64,000 nt of DNA from Bacillota bacterium. Its GTDB lineage: Bacteria; Bacillota; Sulfobacillia; Sulfobacillales; Sulfobacillaceae. The stretch's first letter is position 1, and each line of letters opens with the position of its first letter. The stretch is taken from positions 21,801 to 85,800 of the forward strand of contig JAIMBD010000012.1 of NCBI GenBank assembly GCA_023511625.1. The letters run 5' to 3'. The position numbers and the translations under genes are program-made. Under the pieces are notes generated by a model. It had not been told where the DNA came from. It was given only the letters and a program-made list of their open reading frames with translations, and searched no databases. Positions 33,500 to 42,609 of this stretch are shown in pieces.

Positions 33500-34410
33500 G
33501 CGCCGGGCCTGGTTGCCGGACCAGGAGAATAGTCACCCATCCGCTCGCCCACCGAGGCGTAAGCCTCCCGTGCGGCGGCCCTTGCCTGCGCGTCCCGCCA
33601 CTCGACCATTCAGTCGGCACTCAGCCGAGAACGCTACGCAAATGCGGCGGCCCCGGAAACTGGACCAAGTCGCCGCACTCGGGTGCCCTCGTGGCGGCGA
33701 TGACCCACAACACGCCTCGGAGCGCTTGCCGGGCCGTCATGCGCCGCTTATCGGGTGCGTCGCCATCGCCTCTAAGATGGTTCGGTTGAAGATGGTTCGG
33801 TCGAAGCGGGCAATCCGCCCGCCGCATACCTCGAGCTACGTCAGCAGTTCCTACCACACGAGGGCCCGGGGAACCGGCGTCGGCGTGACCGCGCGCAGCC
33901 ATGGGCGAGGGCGCGAGAACCACGCCCAGCACCGGGCCGGGCGCGCAATCCCCCCACTGGAGGAGCGTCGACTGGGTGCGCGGTTCGAGATGCTCCACGG
34001 CGCACGCCTGCGCCCGCACGAGGTCGCGAAAGACTTCCTCGGTGGCCGTGGGCACCCGAATCGGGGTCCAAAAGGCCGGCCGCGCAGGTTCAGAGCCAGC
34101 TGCCGCGCATTCTGGCGGTTCGTCTTCACCCGGTCGGTAGGCCGCCGCGGGAGCGCTCCCAGCGTCACGGCGAGGCAGGTCACCCTCCGCTCGGCGCACC
34201 AGCGAGCCAACCCCAAGCCGGTGAGATCGGCCTCGTAGACGACGCACAGCGTATGCGATCGGGTTGCCGCTAGATCCCCGGCGCACGGCCTTCGGCGTAT
34301 GCGGGCAGGTGCCGAGGTCCTGCGCGGGGCTGCGCCTTGGCGAGGCTTCGGCGATCACACCCGTCCCGGCACGCACCCCTCCCAGCCCAAACACCGCATA
34401 TCCTCCATGG
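33500..34410 (-). pseudogene. Decayed IS110-family transposase
   Basis: Minus-strand translation, changing frame several times, gives recognisable IS110 blocks in order: an N-terminal DEDD-like segment (YAVFGLGGVRAGTGVIAEAS, DLGTCPHTPKAVRR), VVYEADLTGLGLARWCAE, PRRPTDRVKTNRQNARQLAL, PIRVPTATEEVFRDLVRAQA and the helical linker STLLQWG. The C-terminal transposase_20 part follows (ALRGVLWVIAATRAPECGDL, then VPTEWSSGGTRR after an in-frame stop). At least three frameshifts and two stops make it non-functional. It lies directly after the 31.5-kb exported protein and points to past insertion in the island. Exact ends are uncertain because IS110 elements lack clear terminal repeats. Confidence 0.8.
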
Positions 34411-34923
34411 GCGCAAGCCTGCTCTCTCCATGTTTTGTGGAGATCTGGCCCATTTCTCAGCGTTTCCCGGGGTAGCGTGCCGACAGCCCCTGGGCGGGTC
34501 CCCATTGGTCAACCCAGGCGCACCCCATCAGGCCTCTCAGGGTCTAAGCCCGACCATTCCTGGGTTCAACTCGACGTCAACCAAATCGGGTGGCGGAACG
34601 GCGCCTTTGGGTTGGCCACCGTCGCTGCCCCTTTGGAGTTGCCATCGTGGGCGAGTGCCCCATTACCTGATCTCGTCACCGCGGACGTCATCGCCCCACA
34701 GGGTCACCGGGAACAAGGGGCGCTCTTCGCCGTCATGGTCTCATGGGGAATCGTGTCCTGTCACATGGTGTGGGAACGAGGGGTGTCAATCCCCCACCGG
34801 CGAGGTTTCGGTTCCATAATCCGCGCATCCCCCTGTGCATTACCTACCCTCGTGCTCCCGCCAGGACCTCCTTCGTGAGCGCGTCTGTCCAAAGCCGGGA
34901 TGAGTTCCCGCTCCCTAGCCAGG
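34411..34923. other. Intergenic region between IS110 remnant and binding-protein gene
   Basis: About 510 bp without a supported gene. It contains an 8-bp inverted repeat AACCCAGG (34511-34518) / CCTGGGTT (34559-34566) with a 40-nt spacer. This could be a degenerate element end or a weak terminator for the minus-strand cassette; I cannot tell which. Confidence 0.4.
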
Positions 34924-35742
34924 TCATCCCAGCCCATCCCTGCCGGAACCGGACATCGCTGCAATCAGGTCGCCGTATCCCGACAACTCGGTGGGCACCC
35001 ACGCCCGGAGTCCTTCCAAGTCCATCATGCGCCGCACCCGCGGATCCGCCGGGTCCATGTGCACAAAGGTTTCGACGAACGTCTGTGCCGCCGCCTCCGA
35101 CAGGGTCGATAGAGCCGTGAAGGTGCAGTGCGAATACGGCGGCGACGTCCATACCGCTTCCAGCTCCCGTTCATCGACCGTGCCCGTCGCAAGCGCCCGA
35201 AGCCAGAACGGATCGCCGACAAACCCGACATCGGCGGTTCCCTTCCGCACGGCGTCCAGCACAGCGCCCTCGCTGGCTCCAGTGTCGCCATGCTTCCCCA
35301 CATCCAGGTCAAACGGGACTGCGCGGTAATCTCGCCCCGCCTCCAGTCCGGCTTGCCTCAAATAGTACGCCGGCAGAATGGCCGCATGGCCGGAATCCCG
35401 GCTGCCAAACGCCACCCGTTTGCCGCGAAGGTCCTCCAAGCGGGCAATGCCGCTGTCCACAGGCGCGATCAGTTTGCTGGTGTAGCCGCGGTCGGTGTCG
35501 CGCATCACCAAACCGCGACATCGCCCCTGCGTCCGCAGGTACGTTCGGACAAACGCGGTGTTGGTGTTCCAAGCCAGGTCCACCGCTCCGGCCAACAGCG
35601 CCTCCACCAGGGCCTCGTAGGTGGAATACAAGACGTAGTCGATGTGGGCGGGCGCCCCCGCCGTCACGTCCCGAATCAGCTCCCAAATGGTGACGACCTT
35701 GGGATCATAGGCGACAGCTCCGACCGTCAATTCCATGCCCAT
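34924..35742 (-). CDS. Leaderless PhnD/NMT1-like periplasmic-binding-fold protein
   Basis: 272 residues with the PhnD-like (phosphate/phosphite/phosphonate ABC substrate-binding) fold. It begins MELTVGAVAYDPKVVTIWEL, then YSTYEALVEALLAGAVDLAW, LRGKRVAFGSRDSGHAAILP, and AVRKGTADVGFVGDPFWLRA. No signal peptide or lipobox exists before the first strand, and no permease or ATPase gene is nearby. So it is probably a cytoplasmic enzyme or sensor using the binding-protein fold (compare MqnA/MqnD or THI5-type proteins) rather than a transporter component. The ATG at 35742 follows AGGGGG by 4 nt; an ATG two codons later is equally good. It is third in a minus-strand cassette, 167 nt after the ferritin-like gene. 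Confidence 0.78.
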   Translation of the reverse strand: MGMELTVGAVAYDPKVVTIWELIRDVTAGAPAHIDYVLYSTYEALVEALLAGAVDLAWNTNTAFVRTYLRTQGRCRGLVMRDTDRGYTSKLIAPVDSGIARLEDLRGKRVAFGSRDSGHAAILPAYYLRQAGLEAGRDYRAVPFDLDVGKHGDTGASEGAVLDAVRKGTADVGFVGDPFWLRALATGTVDERELEAVWTSPPYSHCTFTALSTLSEAAAQTFVETFVHMDPADPRVRRMMDLEGLRAWVPTELSGYGDLIAAMSGSGRDGLG

Positions 35743-35909
35743 CACGCCCCCTGCCTGGGTATATTTGCGCCGGCGGGCTCTCGGGCCCCCGGCTTAACCG
35801 CGTTCCTCCACCGTGCCCTGGTAGGCGGACCATCGCCCCCCGCTCCGGCGCGCTCGCCCAACCAACGCCGGTGACCTGGTAAACTTGGAAACCCTGGCAC
35901 ATCCCCGAC

Positions 35910-37205
35910 CTACATGAAATTGGGGGTGTGCAGCCGCGAGAGGTGCTCCGCGACGGACTCCGGCAGACCCACTTGCTGCAGCCGTCCGACCCGCCGTCGA
36001 TGCATCTCGGCGTACAGGGCATGGACCGTCGGCAAGCCCGCATCCACCGCCGCGGGAGTGCCGCCGCCGCCGGCCAGCATGGCCAACGCCAAGGTCATCA
36101 TCGGCTGACCGCCGCTCACTGCCTGCAGGTAAGCTTGACGGGCCTCAGCGGCCGCCACCAAGTCCTCCACCCGCTGGGAAGCTTCGCGGAGGACCCGGCG
36201 GACGTGGGCGATCCCGTAGGCCACATGCCGCTGCTCGTCCGACCGAGCCCGCCGCACCACCTCCGCAGTCACGGGATCCGGCGCCCACTCCGCCACGAAG
36301 CTCAGGAGATCCAAGAATGTCCCCTCCCCGAGGACGTGGAGCAGGAAACTCGCGGTGAAGTAATCCTCTTGGACAAACAGGCTGTGGAGGGACCAGGCGC
36401 TAAGGGCGCTGCTGTACTGCAATCCGCCGCCGTTGGCGAGCGCCCGCTTCGTAAACACCTCGACATGCCGGGCTTCGTCGTAGACGACGGATGCGAGAAA
36501 AAGGACCGGCTCGAGGTAATGGGGGTGGATCTGAGCCAGAAATTTCGCGGGCACATACAGGGCCACCAACTCGTTCTCCACGAGAAAGGTCATGATCTGG
36601 CACACCGCCCACTCCAAGTCGTCGGGAAGAGCCGGAAGGGAGTCCCACGCGATGTCTGTCGTCGCATTCCACTGTCGGCGAGTGGCGTCTTCCAGCAACC
36701 CCGCCGTTTCGCCGTCCCAGACCGCCTCCCGCCGCGCCAAGGTGAACGGCCACAGAGGTCCGCCCGCCTCAGCCACGGCACCGCGGGGAACCAGGCCCCA
36801 CCAAGCCTCTGCCCGTTCGGCGACCTGCCCCGCCTGTCCCACCAACCAGTCCCGGAGGTCGACGCCGCCGGCCCTCCGAGGCAGCCGAACTCCCCAATCT
36901 GGGCGGCCCCTCACGTCCGGCCCCGGTAACACCCGGAGCAGCCACCGATGATGCGTCTGATCATCCCCGAACGCCACCACCTCGGCGCTGTGCAGCCGGG
37001 CCCATGACGGCATTTCGGCCACCCACCGCGCATGGCGGGTAACCACCTCCAGCAATCCGCTTGCCCCAGCATCGCGTCGCGCCCGCTCCAGCAGCAACAG
37101 ACCCGCCTGCCCAGGGGGCAGCGTCCCGAGATCGCATCGAGCATCGGGCACGGCTTGTACGATGTCAAAAGCCCCCGGAGCTCCTTCCGGTGGCTGGCTC
37201 ATCAT
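35910..37205 (-). CDS. Ferritin-like diiron protein with N-terminal extension
   Basis: 431 residues. The N-terminal ~180 residues are unrecognised. The C-terminal half is a ferritin-like four-helix bundle with a complete diiron ligand set. Glu in VENELVALYV (about residue 210-212) is followed by Glu244/His247 in YDEARHVEVF, Glu294 in VLGEGTFLD, and Glu324/His327 in SDEQRHVAYG. This is the carboxylate-bridged diiron pattern of ribonucleotide-reductase-R2-like oxidases and N-oxygenases, so an O2-dependent oxidation is likely. The substrate is unknown. The ATG at 37205 lies a few nt after AGGGGGTG; a GTG two codons earlier is an alternative. It is 30 nt downstream of the acyl-CoA-dehydrogenase-like gene, so they are surely co-transcribed. 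Confidence 0.78.
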   Translation of the reverse strand: MMSQPPEGAPGAFDIVQAVPDARCDLGTLPPGQAGLLLLERARRDAGASGLLEVVTRHARWVAEMPSWARLHSAEVVAFGDDQTHHRWLLRVLPGPDVRGRPDWGVRLPRRAGGVDLRDWLVGQAGQVAERAEAWWGLVPRGAVAEAGGPLWPFTLARREAVWDGETAGLLEDATRRQWNATTDIAWDSLPALPDDLEWAVCQIMTFLVENELVALYVPAKFLAQIHPHYLEPVLFLASVVYDEARHVEVFTKRALANGGGLQYSSALSAWSLHSLFVQEDYFTASFLLHVLGEGTFLDLLSFVAEWAPDPVTAEVVRRARSDEQRHVAYGIAHVRRVLREASQRVEDLVAAAEARQAYLQAVSGGQPMMTLALAMLAGGGGTPAAVDAGLPTVHALYAEMHRRRVGRLQQVGLPESVAEHLSRLHTPNFM

Positions 37206-37235
37206 CGCCACCCCCTGTTCCGCATGGCGCCGGCG

Positions 37236-38363
37236 TCAAGCGAACAGCGGAAGGCCCAGTCGTGTCCGCCCGATCCATTCCAGCAACGTCGCGTTGGTAG
37301 GAGCCATAATGCGCCCGGCGTGGCCATCCCGCCAGTGTCGCTCCAATGGGGATCGCCGGGCATATGCGCGGCCGCCTCCAAGCCCCAGAGCGGCATCGCT
37401 CACCCGCGCCGCCGTATCTGTGGCATGCACCTTGGCGGCCATCACCCACAACAGCGCATCCTCCGCGCCGGATGCCGCCCGCTGCGCCGCCTCGCGCACG
37501 ACCGCTTGGCCTGAGCGCACGGCCACGTCCAACTCGGCCACCGCCGTTTGGAGAGTCGGATATTCTGCCAACGCCTGATGCGTATGAGAATGCTGGCGGC
37601 CTTGCATGTGGGCGCGGGCCGCCTCGACTGCGGCCTTGGCGATGCCCACGTTCACCGCCGCAACGCCCAACAGGAAGTACGGCGCCACCACCTCAAACAC
37701 GATCCCTTCTCCAGCGCCCTCTCCTCCTACGCGTTGGTCAGGCCGAACCGGCACCCGGTCGAGCCGCATCTCCACACTGGCGTTGCCCGCCATCCCGATC
37801 CCCGTCCATTCGCCTCCGAAGCTCACGCCGGGGGCAGTGCGCGGCACCACCCATACGTCGAGGCCCGACGAGGGATTGGCGGACCGCGTCAGCACCACGT
37901 AGTCGTCCGCAAAGGCCCCGCTGGTGACGAACGACTTGGTGCCCTGCAGCACCCAGCCGCCGTCGGCCGCCTCCGGCTGCATCTCCGCGCGGTAAAAGTG
38001 GGCGCCGGTGCCGGGCTCGCTGAAGGCCAGCGTAGCCCAGCGTCGGCCGGTTGCCCACGAGGGGGCCCAGTCACGCACTTGCGCCTCTGACGCCTTGGCC
38101 GCGACCGAAGCCACTGCTACGAGGTGCATGAGATAGCACATCGCCGTAGATGCGCAGGCTGCGCCCACCTGCTCCAGCACCTCCACCATCGTGGGCAACG
38201 ACGCCCCCTGGCCCCCCACCGCTTCGGGCAGCGTCAACCCGGCTACCCCGGCATCTGCTAACGCTTGTAATCCTCGCCGGGGCCAGACCCGCGCGCGGTC
38301 GACTTCCTCGGCCTGCGCCGCAATGACAGTCAAGGCCTCCTGCAACGTCATTGGCCAATCCAT
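37236..38363 (-). CDS. Acyl-CoA-dehydrogenase-family flavoenzyme
   Basis: 375-residue flavoprotein. N-terminal helical domain: LQALADAGVAGLTLPEAVGG. The beta domain has WATLAFSEPGTGAHF and GTKSFVTSGAFADDYVVLTR, the FAD-binding signature. The C-terminal helical domain has ALGLGGGRAYARRSPLERHW and RDGHAGRIMAPTNATLLEWI. The typical catalytic Glu region of acyl-CoA dehydrogenases is not clear. The C-terminal MAPT-x-x-LLEWIG pattern occurs in the subgroup that includes flavin-dependent monooxygenase-like members (DszC/HpaH relatives), so it could be a dehydrogenase or an oxygenase. The ATG at 38363 is preceded by GGGGGGAC. First gene of the cassette; a promoter lies just upstream. Confidence 0.85.
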   Translation of the reverse strand: MDWPMTLQEALTVIAAQAEEVDRARVWPRRGLQALADAGVAGLTLPEAVGGQGASLPTMVEVLEQVGAACASTAMCYLMHLVAVASVAAKASEAQVRDWAPSWATGRRWATLAFSEPGTGAHFYRAEMQPEAADGGWVLQGTKSFVTSGAFADDYVVLTRSANPSSGLDVWVVPRTAPGVSFGGEWTGIGMAGNASVEMRLDRVPVRPDQRVGGEGAGEGIVFEVVAPYFLLGVAAVNVGIAKAAVEAARAHMQGRQHSHTHQALAEYPTLQTAVAELDVAVRSGQAVVREAAQRAASGAEDALLWVMAAKVHATDTAARVSDAALGLGGGRAYARRSPLERHWRDGHAGRIMAPTNATLLEWIGRTRLGLPLFA

Positions 38364-38396
38364 CGCCGTCCCCCCGTTTCCTGGCGGTTCACGGCC

Positions 38397-38426
38397 ATTG
38401 TAGGTGTGACGACGCACCCTAAACAA
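38397..38426 (-). promoter_or_regulatory. Promoter of the flavoenzyme-diiron-binding-protein cassette
   Basis: Minus strand TTGTTT (38421-38426), 18-nt spacer, TACAAT (38397-38402), leaving a leader of about 27 nt. Upstream AT-richer DNA contains two copies of TTTAGG-A/G-TGC about 30 bp apart and an ATGC-N7-GCAT palindrome (near 38434-38448). These are candidate operator sites. Confidence 0.6.
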
Positions 38427-38448
38427 TCTTTTATGCGGATTTTGCATC

Positions 38449-38920
38449 CTAAATGCCATGACTATGCTCGTACAGACGCCTCAGGTTCTTTGGAGTGCGG
38501 CGGAGGTAGAAACGGGAGAGCGTCAAGGAGCGCCACGGCCCTACACGCGGCTTGCGGCGCCTCGGCGGTCTCCGGTGTGAGAAGAAAGAAGAGCCGTTCC
38601 CCATCCACACACGCGCCGCAACGCCGCGTCGCGCCATGGCGAGCACCCTCCTCGCTGCCGGCGCTTGACCCCATCGGGTCAGGGTGGGTGCGAGCCTTCA
38701 AGGCCGAAAGCGTTAGCGCGGGAGGGGCGTCGATGGCATTGGGGGTGGGCGCGCAGGCCGTCGCGCGCCACATCCATGCGTGTCTGACCCCGCCGGCGGA
38801 ACCTGTGCGCCGGGCGTCGGCCCACATCGCAGAGCAGTTGGCGAGGCCTCCGAGTCTATGCCGTTACCGCAGATTACATGTTGGGCTCACAAGACCTAGG
38901 CGATCCGGGAGGCGGACCGG
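38449..38920. other. Region without a supported gene
   Basis: About 470 bp upstream of the cassette promoter. Open frames on both strands lack ribosome sites and family similarity. A plus-strand gene remnant becomes recognisable only from 38921. Confidence 0.4.
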
Positions 38921-39124
38921 GGGAATGACCGCGCGCTGCTCGCCCCCCTGGGCATTCCCTCGGCGGAAGAAGCGAGGGCGGTGGTGGAGCGGTACCTCCC
39001 GTCCCGATATGTTGGACCCAAGTATCGCGATTTCATCACCCGCCGGGAGGGGATGCCCGTGCCCGGCTGGGCGTTCGACCGCTGGACGCTCGACAAGCCG
39101 ACCGTGCTCACCGGTCGGGTGTGA
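38921..39124 (+). pseudogene. C-terminal fragment of an unidentified gene
   Basis: In one plus-strand frame, without a start codon or ribosome site, the sequence reads NDRALLAPLGIPSAEEARAV, VERYLPSRYVGPKYRDFITR, REGMPVPGWAFDRWTLDKPT and VLTGRV, then TGA. The composition is protein-like, unlike neighbouring frames, and the frame is blocked upstream. I take it as the tail of a truncated or frameshifted gene. I do not recognise the family. Confidence 0.45.
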
Positions 39125-39279
39125 CGCAGCAGACCATGGCCCCGTCCGCCGGCACCGCGCCGGACTCGTCGACCGCCGCGGGGGGCATGCGGGCGTCAGG
39201 TGGGTCACGGCACAGCGGCAGGCCCTTTCGACCGCGGCCAGATTGGCCGCAATCCAGGCCAGGCTCGCGATTGCGCTGC

Positions 39280-39640
39280 ACCCCAATCCCCTGGAGCCTG
39301 CCCCGGGCTCGGTCTCAAAATGGGCGGGCCGCCGAGCGACGTCGCCGCCGATGGGGGGCACCGAAGCCCAGCGGCGCGACACGCTGCCCGGATAGCCGCG
39401 GGCCCGCAGCTCACGCAGCAGACCTATGCCGTAGTCGACCTCTTCGCCTACCCGCTGGAGAACATCCTCGTCACAAGGATCGAGCTTCGCGGGCCAGCGC
39501 GGCCGGGGCGCCGGCCGGCACCTCCGGCGCCCGGAGATACTTCCAGACGGTGTTCGGAGCGATCCCGAGTTCTCGGGCAATGGCCCGAATGGGGCGACCC
39601 GCCCCGTGAGAGCTCAGGGAGCGTTTTCACCCTCCCACTT
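39280..39640 (-). pseudogene. Decayed IS21-family transposase (IstA) fragment
   Basis: Minus-strand frames give the IstA helix-turn-helix PIRAIARELGIAPNTVWKYL followed by RAPEVPAGAPAALARE and a stop. After a frameshift they give KLDPCDEDVLQRVGEEVDYG, IGLLRELRARGYPGS and, further on, AHFETEPG, the usual landmark before the catalytic DDE domain. The catalytic domain itself and istB are missing. The fragment confirms that several IS elements passed through the island. Confidence 0.75.
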
Positions 39641-39901
39641 CAGCGCAGGGACTCGACCTCCTCCGATGCCGGGCCACATCTCGCTGGAGGAACTCACGGG
39701 GAGTGGATCACTGCCGTTTCGGCCGGGTTCGGTAATTGTGGGGGTATCGTAAAACTGGTGCCGACAGCCTTCCGATACGGAGGACCGGCCGGCGCTTGCC
39801 CGCTTGGCCGACGCCCAGCTGCCTGACGACATTCCTCGCAGGCGGTCGGCGTTTTGAGGGAGCACCAAAGCGGTGACGCACCGTAAACCGCAGAAATAAA
39901 G

Positions 39902-41098
39902 ATGACCTGGGCGTTCGGTCTTCTCGGCACCGGCCTCGCCGTAACCGGCTGCCACGCCGGAGCCCCCGCAAGCTTTCCGGCACCGGCCGGGCCCTCTTCC
40001 GCTGTCAAAAGGTCGCACCGGCCCCACGCGCACCCCTGTACCTTATGGTCCCAGATCCGCGAGCGCCTCCCCCGCCGCGTCGCCGCTTGCGGTCATTGCC
40101 GTGCCATGGCGATCCCCCGCGACGGGTGGGCACCGACGGGATCTGGTATCTCTGGCGCACCCAGGACGGGGGAACCCGCTGGGTGCCGGGCCTCGCTGCG
40201 GCCGTCATGGCCAACGCGCCCGGCGCCTTTCCAGGCGCTCAGTTTCCCAGCGCACAGGAGACCCTGGGGGCCGTCCCCCGATGGCCGGGGGGCGGACACC
40301 GTGGAGGTCTGGGCCATTCGCGACGGCCGGACCACCTGGACCCGCCCCCTCTGTGCCGGCGCAGGGAGCCCCCGGCGTGCCCTTGAGCATGCCCAATGCC
40401 CGCCAGGGATGGCTCAAGACGCGCCTCGCCGGTGCCGCGGGGAGCAAGGCGGTCAATATTTACCGGACCTTAGGACGCCGGCCAGACGTGGGCGCTCGCG
40501 GGCGGTGCCAAACGGGATCGGTCGGGTCCCGGCACTCTGCCCTTCGGAGGAGATACGATCGGGATTCGCCTGGGGCAGCCCCACCGACGGCGTCGCCGTC
40601 AGCGGGCAGGCGGCCCCGGGCGCCGGGGCATAGCATACCGAAGACGGCGGCCAGACCCGGCAGCCGGCGGTGGTCCCGTCCGGCGGCCGCAACCCGGTGG
40701 CGTGCGAGATCCCGCAGTTCTTCGGCCCATCCCAGGCGGTGATGGCTGCGGAACTGACGCCGCTTGGAGACGGAGCGCCGTTCCCGGTGGGATCTCGCAC
40801 GACCGACGGCGGCGCTCGCTGGACCGAGGGGGCTCCCCTGCCGGGACGGGCCACGGCCGTCGACTTTGTGACGCCGTCGGTGGGATGGGCGTAGGACCGG
40901 AGGCTCTACGCGACGGAAAACAGAGGAGCCACCTGGACTGTCCTGCCGAACCACATGGAACCGGACGGGTCAAGGGGTTTCGTGACCTCGGCGGCCGGTG
41001 GGCGCGTTTCGGCGCCAGGGGAACCGGACGGGCTCGAGTGGACCCGGGATGTCGGAAAGACCTGGCGAGCCGTCACGCCCGAGGTGGTCCCCCGATAG
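39902..41098 (+). pseudogene. Decayed BNR-repeat lipoprotein, relative of the 13.9-kb gene
   Basis: Starts MTWAFGLLGTGLAVTGCHAG, a lipoprotein signal with lipobox AVTGC. Fragments in shifting frames then keep the BNR repeat signature: RTQDGGTRW, RDGRTTW, a piece reading DAGQTWALAGG after a frameshift, TEDGGQT, TTDGGARWTEG, TENRGATW and TRDVGKTWRAVTPEV, ending at TAG 41096-41098. In the last third the frame is continuous apart from in-frame TAG codons near 40632 and at 40892-40894. Organisation (Cys lipoprotein plus propeller) matches the intact gene at 13.9 kb, indicating an old duplicate or a related gene lost here. Confidence 0.78.
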
Positions 41099-41272
41099 CG
41101 CCGCGGAATGCCAGGCCCGTGCCGAAGAACGCCGGAGACGGGGCCAAGCGCGACCATGCCGGGGACAAAGCCGCCGCCGACCTTCGGCCCCCGTTCTTCT
41201 TCCGGGGAAGGACTTTTGCAGGAGGGTGGCGAATGGGAGCCGAAGCGACATGGCGCGAGGAGGCATCCCGCA

Positions 41273-42556
41273 ATGGTTGAAAAAGCCCCGCCGGTTTGGG
41301 ACTCGTTGGGCGTTCCGGCCTATCGGACCCTTTGGCTGGCCGTGACGGCCGGAAACTCCGGACGGTGGGCCGCCACCATGGCCGTCGGCTGGCTCGTGCA
41401 CACCTGGACCCACTCCGCGTTCTGGGTGGGCGCAGCCATGTTCGCCATGCAAGGGCCCATCCTGGTCTTTGCTCCCGTCGCCGGAGTGCTGCTCGACCGG
41501 TTCCACCGCGCGCGTCTTTTGAGCGCCGCCTTTGCCCTGGGGGCCTTGGCCACGTTCGCCATGGCGCTTGCGGCCCGCTTTGACCTCGGGCTCGGATGGC
41601 TTTTGGCAGCCGCTTTAGGCTTTGGCATCGCCTTCAGCTTTCAGTCGACCACCTGGACCACCCTGGTGGCTCCGCTCGTGCCCAAGGCGAAGCTCTCCAA
41701 CGCCATCGCCCTCATCTCGGCCGCGCGCCAAGGCACCGAATTCGTGGGGCCGGCCCTGGCCACGCCCATCCTCTTGCGCTGGGGGTCGCCGGCGGTGTTC
41801 GTCACCGCGACCGTCCTCTTGATTCTGGCCACGGCCCTGGCGTTGACCTTGGGCGGCGTTCGCGCCGCCGGGGCCGTGGGCCAGGCCGGCGCGCGCGCCC
41901 CCGAAGGCTCGGCCCTCGCCGAGGGCATCCGCTACGTGCGCCGCCACGCCGCGCTCGACTTCTTGATCTTCTTCATCGGGGTGCACTGCGTGCTGACCAT
42001 GGCCTACCAGGGCGTCTTGCCGAGCGTGGTGGCCCGCGACCTCGGGGCGGCCGCCGGAGCCTACGGGGCCGTGATGACCGCCATTGGGGTGGGGGCCTTG
42101 GTGGGCTCGCTCGCCCTCGCCCGCATCCGCGCCCCCGAGACGATGGGCCGCGCACTCGGCGTGACCACGCTGTTGAGTGGCCTGTCCGTCGTGCTCTTGG
42201 GAGTGGCCAGCACGGTACCGGTGGCGGCTTTGGCCGGCTTTTTGATGGGGCTCTCTCAGACCCCCTTCATGGCTTTGACCCAGGTCTTCGTCCAAGAGCG
42301 TGTGGAAAACGCCTACCGCGGGCGCGTCACGAGCCTGCGCTCGGTGGTGGCGCAGGGCACGATGTCCCTCGGCAACTGGGCCTGGGGGCTGGTCGCCGTA
42401 GCCCTGCCGCCCGGCCTCGTCTTGGTGATGTTGGGCGGCGGCTTTGTGGTGGCGGCGGCCGTCGCCCGCGGCCGGTCTGCCACCTTCCGGCACCTCTTGG
42501 CGCCGGCGCGGGCGTGGGCGGCACAAAAGCAAGGGGCCCCGGCTCCTCCCCTCTGA
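41273..42556 (+). CDS. MFS transporter (MFS_3/enterobactin-exporter type)
   Basis: 427 residues with about twelve membrane helices. The N-terminal block YRTLWLAVTAGNSGRWAATM, AFWVGAAMFAMQGPILVFAP and the loop motif GVLLDRFHRARLL (motif A variant) place it in the MFS_3 group (EntS/tetracycline-like exporters). A cytosolic loop separates the halves (GIRYVRRHAALDFLI). Substrate unknown; export of a small molecule is most likely. The ATG at 41273 has GAGGAGG 9 nt upstream; the frame is open further upstream without similarity. It converges on trxB with a shared hairpin. Confidence 0.85.
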   Translation: MVEKAPPVWDSLGVPAYRTLWLAVTAGNSGRWAATMAVGWLVHTWTHSAFWVGAAMFAMQGPILVFAPVAGVLLDRFHRARLLSAAFALGALATFAMALAARFDLGLGWLLAAALGFGIAFSFQSTTWTTLVAPLVPKAKLSNAIALISAARQGTEFVGPALATPILLRWGSPAVFVTATVLLILATALALTLGGVRAAGAVGQAGARAPEGSALAEGIRYVRRHAALDFLIFFIGVHCVLTMAYQGVLPSVVARDLGAAAGAYGAVMTAIGVGALVGSLALARIRAPETMGRALGVTTLLSGLSVVLLGVASTVPVAALAGFLMGLSQTPFMALTQVFVQERVENAYRGRVTSLRSVVAQGTMSLGNWAWGLVAVALPPGLVLVMLGGGFVVAAAVARGRSATFRHLLAPARAWAAQKQGAPAPPL

Positions 42557-42609
42557 TCCGGGACCCCCGCCCCGGCCCCCCGTTGACGCGGGGGCCGCGG
42601 GCCCGGATC
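42555..42609. terminator. Inverted-repeat terminator between MFS and trxB genes
   Basis: GATCCGGG at 42555 pairs with CCCGGATC ending at 42609. Inside, GGCCCCC pairs with GGGGGCC around the loop GTTGACGC. It overlaps both stop codons of the convergent genes and can terminate in both directions. Confidence 0.7.

Noticed and set aside
40629..40894. In-frame TAG codons in the BNR pseudogene, considered as recoding or stop readthrough
   Set aside because: The same gene also has several frameshifts, so ordinary decay explains it, and no other gene in the window uses internal TAG.
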